Assembly (NCBI GenBank): GCA_021201655.1
Contig: JAJQEL010000088.1
Coordinates: forward strand, 1-59,718
DNA: 59,718 bases
From: Erysipelotrichaceae bacterium
GTDB lineage: Bacteria; Bacillota_I; Bacilli_A; Erysipelotrichales; Coprobacillaceae
Direction: 5' to 3'
Part shown: positions 18,378-29,495 of the stretch, one piece after another
Numbering within the stretch: position 1 is the stretch's first letter
How the letters are laid out: the number at the start of each line of letters is the position of its first letter
Made by a program: the position numbers and the translations under genes
Notes under the pieces: model-generated
Told to the model about the DNA's origin: nothing
The model's input: only the letters and a program-made list of their open reading frames with translations
Databases searched by the model: none

Positions 18378-19035
18378 ATTTCTCTTTCTTAAAATTTATA
18401 AAACTGTCTTCATCAAAATCTTTCCAACTGTTTAAATAAATATCAGATTCACTTTCTAGTAATGACTCGTTTTCGATAGCCTCAAATATACCAACAACAT
18501 TCATCCCAACTTTTGAAGCACGCCTTGCATGAATAAATTTTTTATCGAACACCCAGCAGTTTTTCGCTAAGGTAGCAAGTCTCATTGTAACTTCACGGTA
18601 AAATGCTTCATTTGTCTTATTGATATGCAAATCATCCTCTAAAAACATGCCATCAAAATAATCCATAATTCCAAGCCTTATAAAACATGGTTTAGCCCAC
18701 TCTGGCAAAATATCACTAATAACATAAATTTTATAATCATTTCTCTTTAAAATATCCAAAACATCAACAATGCCATCTCTCAATAATACCTCATTGATAT
18801 AATAATCTGCCTCTGCTTGAAAAAGAGCATCATAAATATCATCAGTTTCTTCTGGTAATTTATAATTAAATTTTAAATATGCAGCACGATCATATATCGA
18901 TAGATGATATAATCTTAGACTAAGATCTTCTTTGGGAGTGATACCTTTATTTAATAAGTACATTTCTCCTAAATTATAATCAAATGTAGTAGAATCTAAG
19001 ATAATGCCATCAACACCAAACAATGCGTATTTCAT
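18376..19035 (-). CDS. HAD-like protein lacking the nucleophilic aspartate
   Basis: This 219-aa protein has the fold signature of a beta-phosphoglucomutase-type HAD phosphatase. There is a motif I region at the N-terminus, a helical cap, motif II near YVISDILPEW and a C-terminal GMNVVGIFE segment. Motif I normally reads FDxDGTLxDS, but here it is FGVDGIILDS, so Gly replaces the aspartate that forms the phospho-enzyme. It is therefore probably not a phosphatase and may bind a ligand or partner. The start follows GAGGTGAGAAAGC. Its neighbours are the toxin cluster upstream and a divergent YolD-like gene; no operon is evident. Confidence 0.7.
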   Translation of the reverse strand: MKYALFGVDGIILDSTTFDYNLGEMYLLNKGITPKEDLSLRLYHLSIYDRAAYLKFNYKLPEETDDIYDALFQAEADYYINEVLLRDGIVDVLDILKRNDYKIYVISDILPEWAKPCFIRLGIMDYFDGMFLEDDLHINKTNEAFYREVTMRLATLAKNCWVFDKKFIHARRASKVGMNVVGIFEAIENESLLESESDIYLNSWKDFDEDSFINFKKEK

Positions 19036-19227
19036 GCTTTCTCACCTCAAATCTAATTAATATTATACAGTAATCATTTCATATGATTCAAGTATATATT
19101 TATTTATACATTTTTTTATTCGAATGTAAAAATTCCCAAAACCCTATTGTAGTCATCATGTCACTTTTCGTAAAATAATAATACAAAGCTTGTTATAAAT
19201 TAAAGAAAGGACGGAAGGGATGATATA

Positions 19228-19548
19228 ATGGCGACATCACGAGTTAGAGCACCAAGGGCACAAATGTTCCAACCATATGATGCATTGATAGGCTTCAAGG
19301 AATTGCTAAAAGAGCAGGAGAGGGTAGTTGTACCTAAGAAGGTATTATCAGAGGATGACTATGAAATGCTTAACTACAATGTACATCAAATTAAGAAGGG
19401 AACAATGGTAAGATTGGTTTATTACGATAAAGGTCAGTATGTTGAAAAGACTGGTATGGTAGCAAAGATTAATCTTGATACACGTATGGTACAAATAGTT
19501 ACGACTAGGATTAATCTAATGGATGTTGTTGAGATTGAGATTTTGTAA
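19228..19548 (+). CDS. YolD-like protein
   Basis: This 106-aa protein has the YolD-like pattern: an early PYDALIGFKELLKEQE segment, a central basic helix and a small beta-barrel-like C-terminus ending in NLMDVVEIEIL. YolD-like proteins often sit beside Y-family polymerases and mobile elements, but no such partner lies here. The start follows GGAAGGGATGATATA. Its cellular role is not known. Assignment is by length and pattern only. Confidence 0.6.
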   Translation: MATSRVRAPRAQMFQPYDALIGFKELLKEQERVVVPKKVLSEDDYEMLNYNVHQIKKGTMVRLVYYDKGQYVEKTGMVAKINLDTRMVQIVTTRINLMDVVEIEIL

Positions 19549-19609
19549 TTTTTATTTCAGTTTCTATTTATGTTCTGTTTAATTTGTCGTTCTTATGTTA
19601 AAATAATGT

Positions 19610-19719
19610 ATATGAAAATTACTTTATCAACGATTATGCCTAACAAAATTACAAGATTGTTGAAACAGATGCATATTTAGGTTATGGCATTGATGATATT
19701 ATGTATTTAAGGAATTAGG
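19610..19719 (+). pseudogene. Possible small gene remnant ahead of hsdM
   Basis: The plus strand reads ENYFINDYA, a TAA stop, then QNYKIVETDAYLGYGIDDIMYLRN and a second stop, all in one frame. No start with a ribosome binding site is seen. It may be the tail of a deleted gene, but the family is unknown and the call is weak. Confidence 0.25.
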
Positions 19720-19729
19720 AGAAAAAGAA

Positions 19730-21293
19730 ATGATTGATGCAAGGAAAGAACATGAAAGAGAAGAACTGCATAGAGCTATATGGGCTATTGCAGATGATTT
19801 AAGGGGAAGTGTTGATGGTTGGGACTTTAAAAGTTATGTGCTTGGCATGATGTTCTATCGTTATATTTCAGAGAATTTAACTGATTATATTAATAAGGAT
19901 GAGATTGAAGCAGGTAATGATGGCTTTGATTATGCTTTGTTATCAGATGAAGAAGCTGAAGTAGCAAGGGATGATATGGTAAGAACAAAAGGATTTTTTA
20001 TTTTACCATCAGAGTTATTCTGTAATGTTCGTCAAAGAGCTAAAGATGACGAAAACCTTAATATGACATTGGAAAATGTTTTTGTACATATTGAAGATTC
20101 AGCAAAAGGAACTGAAAGTGAAGATAACTTTTCAGGATTGTTTGATGATATTGATGTCAATAGTAATAAATTAGGTGCAACCGTAGCAAAAAGAAATGCA
20201 AACCTTGTAAAGCTTATTGAAGGTGTTGCTAATATGAAGTTGGGTAATTATCAAGATAATACCATTGATGCTTTTGGTGATGCTTATGAATATTTAATGG
20301 GTATGTATGCTTCTAATGCGGGTAAAAGTGGTGGTGAGTATTACACACCTCAAGAAGTATCAGAGTTACTAACTAGGCTTGCTGTAGTTGGTAAAACAGA
20401 GGTTAATAAAGTATATGATCCAGCTTGTGGCAGCGGATCACTATTACTAAAGGCAGCCAAAATTCTTGGTAAAGAAAACGTACGTCAAGGTTTCTATGGA
20501 CAGGAAAAGAATATTACTACATATAACCTATGTCGTATCAATATGTTCCTGCATGATATTGATTACGATAAATTTGATATTGCCCATGAAGATACATTAA
20601 TTTCTCCACAACATTGGGATGATGAACCTTTTGAGGTCATTGTTTCCAATCCGCCATATTCTATTAAATGGGAAGGAGACAGTAATCCTGTATTAATCAA
20701 TGATGAAAGATTTTCACCTGCTGGTGTTTTAGCACCAAGGAGTAAAGCTGACTTAGCTTTTATCATGCATTCTTTATCATGGTTAGCAACCAATGGTACT
20801 GCTTCTATCGTATGTTTCCCTGGTATTATGTATCGTGGTGGTGCAGAAAAGAAGATTAGGAAATATCTAATTGACAACAACTTCATTGATTGCATTATTC
20901 AATTACCTAGTAATTTATTCTTTGGTACATCTATAGCTACATGTATTATGGTACTTAAGAAAAACAAGGTTGATAATAATACATTATTCATTGATGCTTC
21001 AAAAGAATTTATCAAAGTAACAAATAATAATAAATTAACTGATGAAAATATTGAACATATTGTTGATCAATTCACTAAACGTGAAGATATTCAATATGTA
21101 TCACATTTAGCTCCTTATGATGAGGTTATTGAAAATGATTATAACCTATCAGTTTCTACATACGTTGAAGCTGAAGATACAAGAGAAAAGATTGATATTG
21201 TAAAGCTTAATGCCCAAATAAAAGAGATAGTTGCTAGAGAACAAGTTCTTCGTGATGAGATAGATAAGATTATTGAAGAAATTGAGGGACAGA

Positions 21294-21304
<11 letters not shown>
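19730..21304 (+). CDS. hsdM: Type I restriction-modification methyltransferase subunit
   Basis: This 524-aa HsdM is the usual length for the EcoR124-like family. The N-terminal helical domain (DLRGSVDGWDFKSYVLGMMF) is followed by the N6-adenine methylase core. The AdoMet motif is DPACGSGSLL (residues 230-239) and the catalytic motif is NPPYS (307-311). With two HsdM and one HsdS it methylates adenine in a bipartite site. The start follows AGGAGAAAAAGAA. Its last codons overlap the hsdS start (ATGATGAGTAA), so the two are translationally coupled. All catalytic motifs are intact, so methylation should be active. A decayed copy of this gene lies at 9070-9172. Confidence 0.95.
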
Positions 21305-22442
<1,138 letters not shown>

Positions 22443-22467
22443 GCTTATTCAATATGTATTTGGTTGT

Positions 22468-23028
22468 GTGAATTTGGAACTCGGCAATTTGTGTCATTCA
22501 ATCGTTTCTGGAAAATCCAAGGAGCGAAAGAATGAAGGAGCTTATCCTGTATATGGTTCTACCAGTATTATTGCAATGACCGATGTTCCTAAGTATTCAA
22601 AAACAAATATTCTGATTGCTCGTGTTGGTGCGAATGCAGGATATGTTCATATTGCAGAGGGTGAATACGATGTTTCAGATAACACTCTTATTGTTGACAT
22701 TGAGGAAGAATATAATTTAAAGTATATTTTCTATTACCTTGAGAACATAGGACTAAACAAGTTTGCTAAAGGAGGAGGTCAGCCATTGGTAACAGCTGGG
22801 GAAATGAAGAAAGTTATTGTCAGCGTGCCTTGCAGAGACGAACAAAATAGAATCGTAGATATGCTTGATAAATTCAATGATATTTGTTCTGATTTGTCAT
22901 CTGGTATTCCAGCTGAAATAGAAGCAAGACAAAAGCAATATGAATATTATAGAGATAAATTATTAACTTTTAGGAGCAAACAAAATGAAAACGATAGCTT
23001 TGAGATTTTCAGAAAATTTTTCACCTGA
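22468..23028 (+). CDS. Extra HsdS half: third target-recognition domain plus conserved region
   Basis: This 186-aa frame begins with GTG (NLELGNLCHSIVSGKSKERK) and has no ribosome binding site. It carries one TRD (to about residue 120) and a conserved region, MLDKFNDICSDLSSGIPAEIEARQKQYEYYRD, closely similar to conserved region 2 of the preceding hsdS. The frame is open upstream through the whole AAGC tract, back to a TAA at 22387. It is therefore poised to be fused to hsdS when the tract loses one unit or gains two. In the present state it is probably silent. It could also serve as a donor for recombination between the similar conserved regions. Confidence 0.85.
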   Translation: MNLELGNLCHSIVSGKSKERKNEGAYPVYGSTSIIAMTDVPKYSKTNILIARVGANAGYVHIAEGEYDVSDNTLIVDIEEEYNLKYIFYYLENIGLNKFAKGGGQPLVTAGEMKKVIVSVPCRDEQNRIVDMLDKFNDICSDLSSGIPAEIEARQKQYEYYRDKLLTFRSKQNENDSFEIFRKFFT

Positions 23029-23415
23029 ATGTGGGACAGTAGCTGCTCATCAGAAAATTATTGATAAATATGGATATGTTTGGTATGGCAAAATGGGGAC
23101 ACCAGTATCAAAAAAATCATAGACGAATTAAAAAATCTAGAAGAGCCAACTATATTATTAATTAGTAGTGGGAAAGTTGAAAGATATTGGGCACATTTAA
23201 TTGACATAAGTAGAGACGTACCTGAAAAAGAAAAAATTCCAGAGTATTATCGTGACAGAGTAGATCAATTCAAGACGTGGTTTAAAATAATAAAGTTTGA
23301 ACTTGCACCTAGAGATATTATGTCACAATGTTTTGTGGCTTCATCTGGTAGCCCACTAAATGAAGCATCAAAACATAGCATGAGTCCATATTTTATAATT
23401 AATTATAGCAAATAA
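22985..23415 (+). pseudogene. Small gene inside the type I operon, frameshifted at an A7 tract
   Basis: An ATG at 22985 behind TAGGAGCAAACAAA opens a frame starting MKTIALRFSENFSPECGTVA, which ends after 45 codons at TAG 23120. One additional A in the A7 run (23110-23116) would join it to the frame ending at 23415: ...KMGTPVSKK then IIDELKNLEEPTILLISS. The restored product of about 143 aa includes VERYWAHLIDIS and a C-terminal SMSPYFIINY. The small alpha/beta make-up recalls PUA/EVE-like modified-base-binding domains, but I cannot confirm that. It overlaps the end of the HsdS half and precedes hsdR, so it belongs to the operon. Confidence 0.7.
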
Positions 23416-23446
23416 GATATAAAATTAAAACGAAAGGAGGTCTTCT

Positions 23447-26400
23447 ATGAGTACTTATAATATTGTGATGGCTACTAATGAAAGTACTGTTGTTACAGAA
23501 TACACACCAGAAGCTAGACGTTCTGATAGTTATCAAAGTGAAGCAGCACTTGAAAAAGAATTTATCAGGATGCTTACAGAACTTGGTTATGAATGTGTAA
23601 CAATCCATAATGAAAAAGATTTAATTGCTAATCTTCGAAAACAACTTGAATTATTAAACAATTATCAATTCAGCGATAAAGAATGGGATAGGTTCTTCAA
23701 GGATAAAGTTTCAAATCCTAATGAAGGTATCGTTGAAAAGACAAGAAAAATACAAGAAGATTATGTTCAAAATCTCATAAGAGATAATGGTATGACTCAA
23801 AACATTACTCTTATTGATAAAAAGAATATTCATAACAATAGATTACAAGTTATCAACCAGTATGAAGAAGAAGCTGGCAAGCATGATACACGTTATGATG
23901 TTACGATACTTGTTAATGGATTACCTTTGATTCATGTTGAATTGAAACGCAGGAGTGTTGCGATTAAGGAAGCATTTAATCAAATTGACCGTTATCAAAG
24001 AGATAGCTTTTGGGCAGGTTGTGGCTTATATGAATATGTACAAATATTTGTGATTAGTAATGGTACACATACAAAGTATTATTCCAATACAACAAGAAAT
24101 AGTCATATTAAAGAATTAAATGGAAAAAGAAATAGTAAGAAGACATCAAATAGTTTTGAATTTACTTCTTATTGGGCTGATGGTAATAATAAAGTTATAG
24201 CTGATCTCGTTGATTTTACTAAGACCTTCTTTGCTAAGCATACGATATTAAATATTCTAACTAAGTATTGCATCTTTACTACTGAAGAAATACTTATGGT
24301 TATGAGACCGTATCAGATAGTTGCTACGGAAAGAATATTAAATCGTATTGAAACATCCACAAACTACAAGAAACAAGGTACAATTGAAGCAGGTGGCTAT
24401 ATTTGGCATACCACAGGTAGTGGCAAGACATTAACTTCATTTAAGACAGCACAATTGGCTACTTCTCTACCTTATATTGATAAAGTAATATTCGTAGTTG
24501 ATAGAAAAGACCTGGATTATCAAACCATCAAGGAATATGATCGTTTTGCTAAAGGGTGTGCCAATGGTAATACAAGTACAGCAGTACTGCAACGACAACT
24601 TGAGGACAAGGATGAAAAAGGCAATTATCATGAATATAAAATCATTGTTACTACAATCCAAAAGCTTGATGTCTTTATTACCAAGAATCCTCGTCATCCT
24701 ATCAGGGATAAACATGTTGTTCTGGTATTTGACGAATGTCATAGAAGCCAGTTTGGTGATATGCATACCAAGATAGTTGGTGGTGTCATCAAAAAAGGTG
24801 AAAAGAGCGTCAAGGTTGGCAAGTATTTCAGAAATTATCATATCTTTGGTTTTACTGGCACACCAATATTTGCACAAAACGCCAAGACTGGTGGAAACCC
24901 TAATCTGAGGACAACTGAACAGGCATTTGGAGATAAGCTTCATACGTATACTATTGTTGATGCCATCAATGATGGCAATGTATTACCTTTTAGGATAGAT
25001 TATATCAATACAGTTAGGCAAACAAATACTAATGACGATAAAAAGGTTAATGCAATTAATACTGAGGAAGCATTAGAATCAAAGGAAAGAATAGAAGCTG
25101 TTGTTAATTATATTCTTGAACACTTTGATCAAAAGACAATGAGAAATAGCCATTATAATCTTAAAGGAAAACGTGTTAATGGTTTTAATTCAATTTTTGC
25201 AGTAAGCTCTATACCAGTGTGCAAGAAGTATTATCTAGAACTTCAAAGGCAAATCAAAGAAAAGCATAAAGATTTAATGATTGCTACAATATTTTCCTTC
25301 GCACAAAATGAAGAAGATCCCACTAATGGAATACTTAATGATGAAAGCTTTGATACTAATAAATTAGATCAAAGCAGCAGGGATTTTCTTGATATGGCTA
25401 TAAATGATTATAACCAGCATTTCAAGACTAATTTTGATACATCCAGTAAAGGATTCCAGGATTATTATAAAGACTTGTCAGACAAAGTTAAAAAGCGTGA
25501 AGTGGACTTATTGATTGTTGTTAATATGTTCTTGACTGGTTTTGATGCCACAACACTCAATACTTTATGGGTTGATAAGAATTTAAAGATGCATGGATTG
25601 ATTCAAGCCTTTTCAAGGACAAATCGTATTTTAAATTCTGTTAAGACATATGGTAATATTGTTTGTTTTAGAGATTTGGAACAGGAAACGAATGATGCTA
25701 TAGCATTATTTGGAAACAAAGATGCTGGCGGAATTGTTTTGTTAAAATCATTTGATGATTATTACTATGGATGCATTGATGAAAAAGGCAAGACACAAAA
25801 AGGATATAAAGAAAGAATTGAAGAATTATTAACTAAATATCCTTTAGGTCAAGAAATACAGGGTGAGCAAAATAAGAAAGATTTTGTTATATTATTTGGT
25901 AATATCTTAAGACAAAGAAATATATTAACATCATTTGATGAATTTGCTGGAATGGATATATTATCCCCAATTGATTATCAAGACTATACAGGTTTATATC
26001 ATGATATCCATAATGAATTAAAACCTGGTGATGGAACTAAGGATAGTATTCTTGATGATGTTGTATTTGAAATGGAACTTGTAAAACAGGTAGAAGTTAA
26101 TATTGATTATATTCTAATGCTTGTAGAAAAATATAAGGATAAGAATTGTAGTGATAAAGAAATATTGGTTGCTATTGATAAGGCCATTAGATCAAGCTTA
26201 CAGCTTAGATCTAAAAAAGAACTTATTGAAAACTTCATTGAAACAATCAATGTTAACTCTGATGTTTCTAAGGAATGGCAAAAGTTTGTTAGAGAACAAA
26301 GGGAAGAAGATATGTTAACATTAATCAGCGATGAAAGGCTAAAACCTGAGGAAACAAGGAAATTCATTGATAACGCATTTAGAGATGGTACTCTAAAGAC

Positions 26401-26542
26401 TACAGGGACAGATATTGACAGGCTTATGCCACCAGTATCTCGATTTGGTGGTGGAAACAGGGATGCTAAAAAGAGAAATATTGTTGAAAAGCTTAAAACA
26501 TTTTTTGAGAAGTATTTTGGTCTTATTAGTTATGAAAATTAA
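23447..26542 (+). CDS. hsdR: Type I restriction endonuclease subunit
   Basis: This 1031-aa HsdR is full length. The nuclease domain has the PD-(D/E)XK pattern, D151 in YDVTILVNG and E165-x-K167 in VELKRR, plus the QxxxY-like AFNQIDRYQ helix. The translocase motor has Walker A TTGSGKT (322-328), DECH in LVFDECHRSQFGD, and FGFTGTPIF. The C-terminus is helical. It cuts DNA lacking the methylation set by HsdMS after ATP-driven translocation. The start follows a strong AAAGGAGGTC site. Because hsdS can switch, an active HsdR would restrict by the current specificity. A scrap homologous to its C-terminus lies at 9239-9300. Confidence 0.95.
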   Translation: MSTYNIVMATNESTVVTEYTPEARRSDSYQSEAALEKEFIRMLTELGYECVTIHNEKDLIANLRKQLELLNNYQFSDKEWDRFFKDKVSNPNEGIVEKTRKIQEDYVQNLIRDNGMTQNITLIDKKNIHNNRLQVINQYEEEAGKHDTRYDVTILVNGLPLIHVELKRRSVAIKEAFNQIDRYQRDSFWAGCGLYEYVQIFVISNGTHTKYYSNTTRNSHIKELNGKRNSKKTSNSFEFTSYWADGNNKVIADLVDFTKTFFAKHTILNILTKYCIFTTEEILMVMRPYQIVATERILNRIETSTNYKKQGTIEAGGYIWHTTGSGKTLTSFKTAQLATSLPYIDKVIFVVDRKDLDYQTIKEYDRFAKGCANGNTSTAVLQRQLEDKDEKGNYHEYKIIVTTIQKLDVFITKNPRHPIRDKHVVLVFDECHRSQFGDMHTKIVGGVIKKGEKSVKVGKYFRNYHIFGFTGTPIFAQNAKTGGNPNLRTTEQAFGDKLHTYTIVDAINDGNVLPFRIDYINTVRQTNTNDDKKVNAINTEEALESKERIEAVVNYILEHFDQKTMRNSHYNLKGKRVNGFNSIFAVSSIPVCKKYYLELQRQIKEKHKDLMIATIFSFAQNEEDPTNGILNDESFDTNKLDQSSRDFLDMAINDYNQHFKTNFDTSSKGFQDYYKDLSDKVKKREVDLLIVVNMFLTGFDATTLNTLWVDKNLKMHGLIQAFSRTNRILNSVKTYGNIVCFRDLEQETNDAIALFGNKDAGGIVLLKSFDDYYYGCIDEKGKTQKGYKERIEELLTKYPLGQEIQGEQNKKDFVILFGNILRQRNILTSFDEFAGMDILSPIDYQDYTGLYHDIHNELKPGDGTKDSILDDVVFEMELVKQVEVNIDYILMLVEKYKDKNCSDKEILVAIDKAIRSSLQLRSKKELIENFIETINVNSDVSKEWQKFVREQREEDMLTLISDERLKPEETRKFIDNAFRDGTLKTTGTDIDRLMPPVSRFGGGNRDAKKRNIVEKLKTFFEKYFGLISYEN

Positions 26543-26616
26543 GAGTATCTAGTATATTAATTATAGTACTGGGCTTATTATAATAAATATATTAAAGAAG
26601 TTTGATTAACCATATG

Positions 26617-26650
26617 AAGAGATAGCACATTATAAAGTGTTATCTCTTTT
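26617..26650 (+). terminator. Terminator of the type I operon
   Basis: AAGAGATAGCAC (26617-26628) pairs with GTGTTATCTCTT (26637-26648), including one G-T pair, followed by TTTTAG. It lies 75 bases after hsdR. The rest of 26543-26872 is AT-rich and shows no further gene. Confidence 0.6.
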
Positions 26651-26872
26651 AGTATAAAAAGTATATTATGTTTATACAGATTAATAGTAATAGTCAATTG
26701 TTAATACGTATCATTGCTAATAACACTAACAAGAGAACTACTAAAGAATAGTTAAAAATAATCATCATTAAAAACATTTTCTAGGGGTGTTTGGCATTTG
26801 CCTTTATGTCTAAACAAAATTATAGCTTTAACTCATAATTTAGTTTATAATATAACAAAGGAGGCTCATATC

Positions 26873-28420
26873 ATGTTCTATTTAAATGTTAATAAATCAC
26901 AACGTATGTTAAAAAAATATTTAAGAGATAAAATATATGTTGATAAAACCTTATTAATTGAAGAAATTAATCCTTATCTTGATACTAGTAGTAATAGTAT
27001 ATGTATAACGCGTCCTCGTCGTTTTGGAAAAACATATAATGCTAATATGCTAGCAGCTTACTATACAAAGGGATATGATTCTAAAGAATTATTTGATGGC
27101 TTAAAAATATCTCAATGTGATGATTATTTAGAGCATCTCAATCAGTACAATGTTATTTATATTGATTTCAGTAGAGGTGCTGGTCAAACTAGTTCATATC
27201 AGGAATATATATCAATGATAAAAGATAAATTACAAGAAGATTTAATATCACAATATCAAATAACTATAAAATCATATGAACGTGTATATGATTGGTTTGA
27301 TAAAACAAACGACTCTTTTATATTTATATTGGACGAATGGGATTCCATTTTTTATAAGGATTTTATGGATGAAAAAGATAAAATTGATTATCTTGAATTT
27401 TTAAAAGACTTAGTTAAAGATCAGCCATATGTTGTTTTAGCATATATGACAGGGGTACTGCCAATTGCCAAATATTCATCAGGTTCTGCTCTTAATAATT
27501 TTATTGAATATAATTTTATAAATGATACAAATTTTACTGATTTTTTTGGTTTTAATGATGATGAGGTTAGAAATTTGTGTACAAAATATCCGAATATCAC
27601 ATATGAAGAACTAGAATATTGGTATGATGGTTATTATGGTGAAAATGAGCAAAAATTATTTAATCCACGTTCAGTATCGAACGCTTTTAGAAATGGTATA
27701 TGTCGTAGTTATTGGACAGAAACGGGTCCAATGAGTGAAATAGCTGATTGTATTAAAAACAATGTTGATGCAGTTAAAAAAGATATTGTTCAACTAGTTT
27801 CTGGTATTCCCGTTAAGATTAAACTTGAAGGCTATTCAGCAACTGATAAAGAACTCAAAACAAGAAATAATATATTATCAGCCATGGTGATTTTTGGATT
27901 TTTAACATATTATAAGGGATGCCTATATATTCCAAACCATGAACTTATGCTTAAGTATGAACAAGTATTGTCACAAAAGAACATGGGCGGTGTCTATGAT
28001 GTTGTTAAACGTAGTGAACAAATATTAGAAGCAACATTAAATCAAGATGAAGCAACACTAGCCAAAATGATTGAAGAGGCACATGACAAGGAAATAGACT
28101 TATTTAGCTATAACAATGAGAATAGTATGGCATGTCTACTCACTTTGTGTTATCTCAAAGCTAGAGATGATTATAAAATAAGTCGTGAAGATAAAACAGG
28201 TAAAGGTCGTTGTGATATGTTATTTAGACCTATCAATGATGGAACTGCTATTATCATAGAGCTTAAAATCAATGATACCCCTGAATCTGCTATTAAACAA
28301 ATTATTGATAAGAATTATATGCAGAAAGTTGAAGATTGTAATGAAATACTATTAATTGGTATAAGCTACAACAAAAAAGATAAAATTCATAAATGTAAAA
28401 TTAAAAAGTATTCTTCTTGA
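26873..28420 (+). CDS. AAA-ATPase-like / PD-(D/E)XK nuclease family protein (copy 1)
   Basis: The start is set at MFYLNVNKSQRML (26873) behind AAAGGAGG, giving 515 aa. The N-terminus has the family's YVDKTLLIEEI and the Walker A-like RPRRFGKT; LDEWD is the Walker B. The C-terminus carries GKGRCDMLFRP and IIELKIND, the D and ExK residues of a PD-(D/E)XK nuclease fold. Proteins of this AAA-ATPase_like/PDDEXK_9 type are often multicopy in gut Firmicutes and Bacteroidetes, with no settled function. Two more copies lie at 34339 and 48655. This one closely resembles the 34339 copy. It lies between the restriction operon and tRNA-Lys. Confidence 0.85.
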   Translation: MFYLNVNKSQRMLKKYLRDKIYVDKTLLIEEINPYLDTSSNSICITRPRRFGKTYNANMLAAYYTKGYDSKELFDGLKISQCDDYLEHLNQYNVIYIDFSRGAGQTSSYQEYISMIKDKLQEDLISQYQITIKSYERVYDWFDKTNDSFIFILDEWDSIFYKDFMDEKDKIDYLEFLKDLVKDQPYVVLAYMTGVLPIAKYSSGSALNNFIEYNFINDTNFTDFFGFNDDEVRNLCTKYPNITYEELEYWYDGYYGENEQKLFNPRSVSNAFRNGICRSYWTETGPMSEIADCIKNNVDAVKKDIVQLVSGIPVKIKLEGYSATDKELKTRNNILSAMVIFGFLTYYKGCLYIPNHELMLKYEQVLSQKNMGGVYDVVKRSEQILEATLNQDEATLAKMIEEAHDKEIDLFSYNNENSMACLLTLCYLKARDDYKISREDKTGKGRCDMLFRPINDGTAIIIELKINDTPESAIKQIIDKNYMQKVEDCNEILLIGISYNKKDKIHKCKIKKYSS

Positions 28421-28590
28421 GATTAAATCTTAAAAACATTGATTAAGAAGGTGAAGAGTATTACGTCCGATTGATACTTTGCTTGTCTAATACGATTGGG
28501 TGTGGATGAATTTGCCTAACACTTTCGCAGTCCACACAATAATTCGACCACACAAATGACCACAATTTATAATAGTCTATAATAACACCA

Positions 28591-28620
28591 AAAAGGGCAA
28601 AATTTAAATTTTGCCCTTTT
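28591..28620. terminator. Perfect bidirectional terminator palindrome
   Basis: AAAAGGGCAAAATTT and its exact complement form a 30-base palindrome with A and T runs at its ends. It lies between copy 1 of the AAA/PD-(D/E)XK gene and the tRNA, and can stop transcripts from either side. The preceding stretch 28440-28560 is richer in G+C and has stops in the frames I read; it may be a gene remnant, but I cannot identify it. Confidence 0.75.
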
Positions 28621-28679
28621 AGTCGTGTAAAATAAATTAAAACAACGATATTAAAATAATATAAAAATAAAATAAAAGA

Positions 28680-28752
28680 TCTCCCCTCACGGGCTCGAAC
28701 CGTGGACCCTCTGATTAAGAGTCAGATGCTCTGCCAACTGAGCTAAGGAGAG
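28680..28752 (-). tRNA. tRNA-Lys (anticodon CTT)
   Basis: On the minus strand the acceptor arm CTCTCCT pairs with AGGGGAG (one G-T pair). The D arm is GCTC...GAGC and the anticodon arm is TCTGA CTCTTAA TCAGA with anticodon CTT. The variable loop is GGGTC and the T arm is CACGG TTCGAGC CCGTG. The discriminator is A, and CCA is not encoded. Its 3' end faces the accessory half of the window. Confidence 0.95.
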
Positions 28753-28888
28753 ATGTTTTCGTTTGCGAGTAATATAATACACCAATGTTAAGGAAAATGC
28801 AAGATATTTTTAAATATTGTATCCTTATAAAATTCAACATATCACATAAAAAGTGATATAATAAATATGAATGAAAGAAGGAATAATC

Positions 28889-29452
28889 ATGTTTTCACGT
28901 TTTGATGCTTCAGTTAGACAAATATTAATAGGTAATCTCTTGTTAGTTATATGTTGTGTATTTTATCTAGCTTGGTGGTTATTGGCTTTTAAACCCAATA
29001 ATCCGATAAAAGGGACAAAAAGTGGTTGGTTATTGTTACCAGCATTTGTTTTTGGAATTGCTTCTGTTGTGATGATTGCAAGAAGTAGTGGTGATGATAA
29101 TCAATTATTATTACCAAATAATGGTATTTTAATTGGTGGTATTGTTATATATGTGGCTTTGGTAGTTATAACTAATAAATTATTTAATCGTCAGGTGACT
29201 ACCGAGTTATTATTGATTGTGGGCTGGCTGGTTTTAGTGTTTAGAGAAATTAATATTCTATATTCTTTAGGTCGTTATTCAACAATAGGTGCGATTGTTT
29301 TATTGATAGTTAGTGTTATTTTGGCAGTGATTAGTTTGATATGTTATGTGATGTATTATGATTTAGATGTTTATAAAGGTTATATTGATGGCATGATTCC
29401 TTTGATTATAGTTGCTGTAATGATGATTGTGATTAATTTATCGTTTATTTAA
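28889..29452 (+). CDS. Unknown integral membrane protein
   Basis: The start is set at MFSRFDASVRQI (28889), behind AGAAGGAATAATC, giving 187 aa. About six transmembrane segments are visible: ILIGNLLLVICCVFYLAWWL, LLLPAFVFGIASVVMIA, GILIGGIVIYVALVVI, ELLLIVGWLVLVF, IGAIVLLIVSVILAVISLIC and MIPLIIVAVMMIVINL. There are few charged residues and no recognisable active site. I do not recognise the family. It stands alone between the tRNA and a flavodoxin gene 43 bases downstream, with which it may be co-transcribed. Confidence 0.65.
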   Translation: MFSRFDASVRQILIGNLLLVICCVFYLAWWLLAFKPNNPIKGTKSGWLLLPAFVFGIASVVMIARSSGDDNQLLLPNNGILIGGIVIYVALVVITNKLFNRQVTTELLLIVGWLVLVFREINILYSLGRYSTIGAIVLLIVSVILAVISLICYVMYYDLDVYKGYIDGMIPLIIVAVMMIVINLSFI

Positions 29453-29495
29453 AGTTTATGTTTATCATTTAATATAACGATGGAGGATGATAAAA

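Noticed and set aside
28440-28560. Integrase remnant beside tRNA-Lys
   Set aside because: The stretch is somewhat richer in G+C, but the frames I read are broken by stops and no integrase motif could be recognised.
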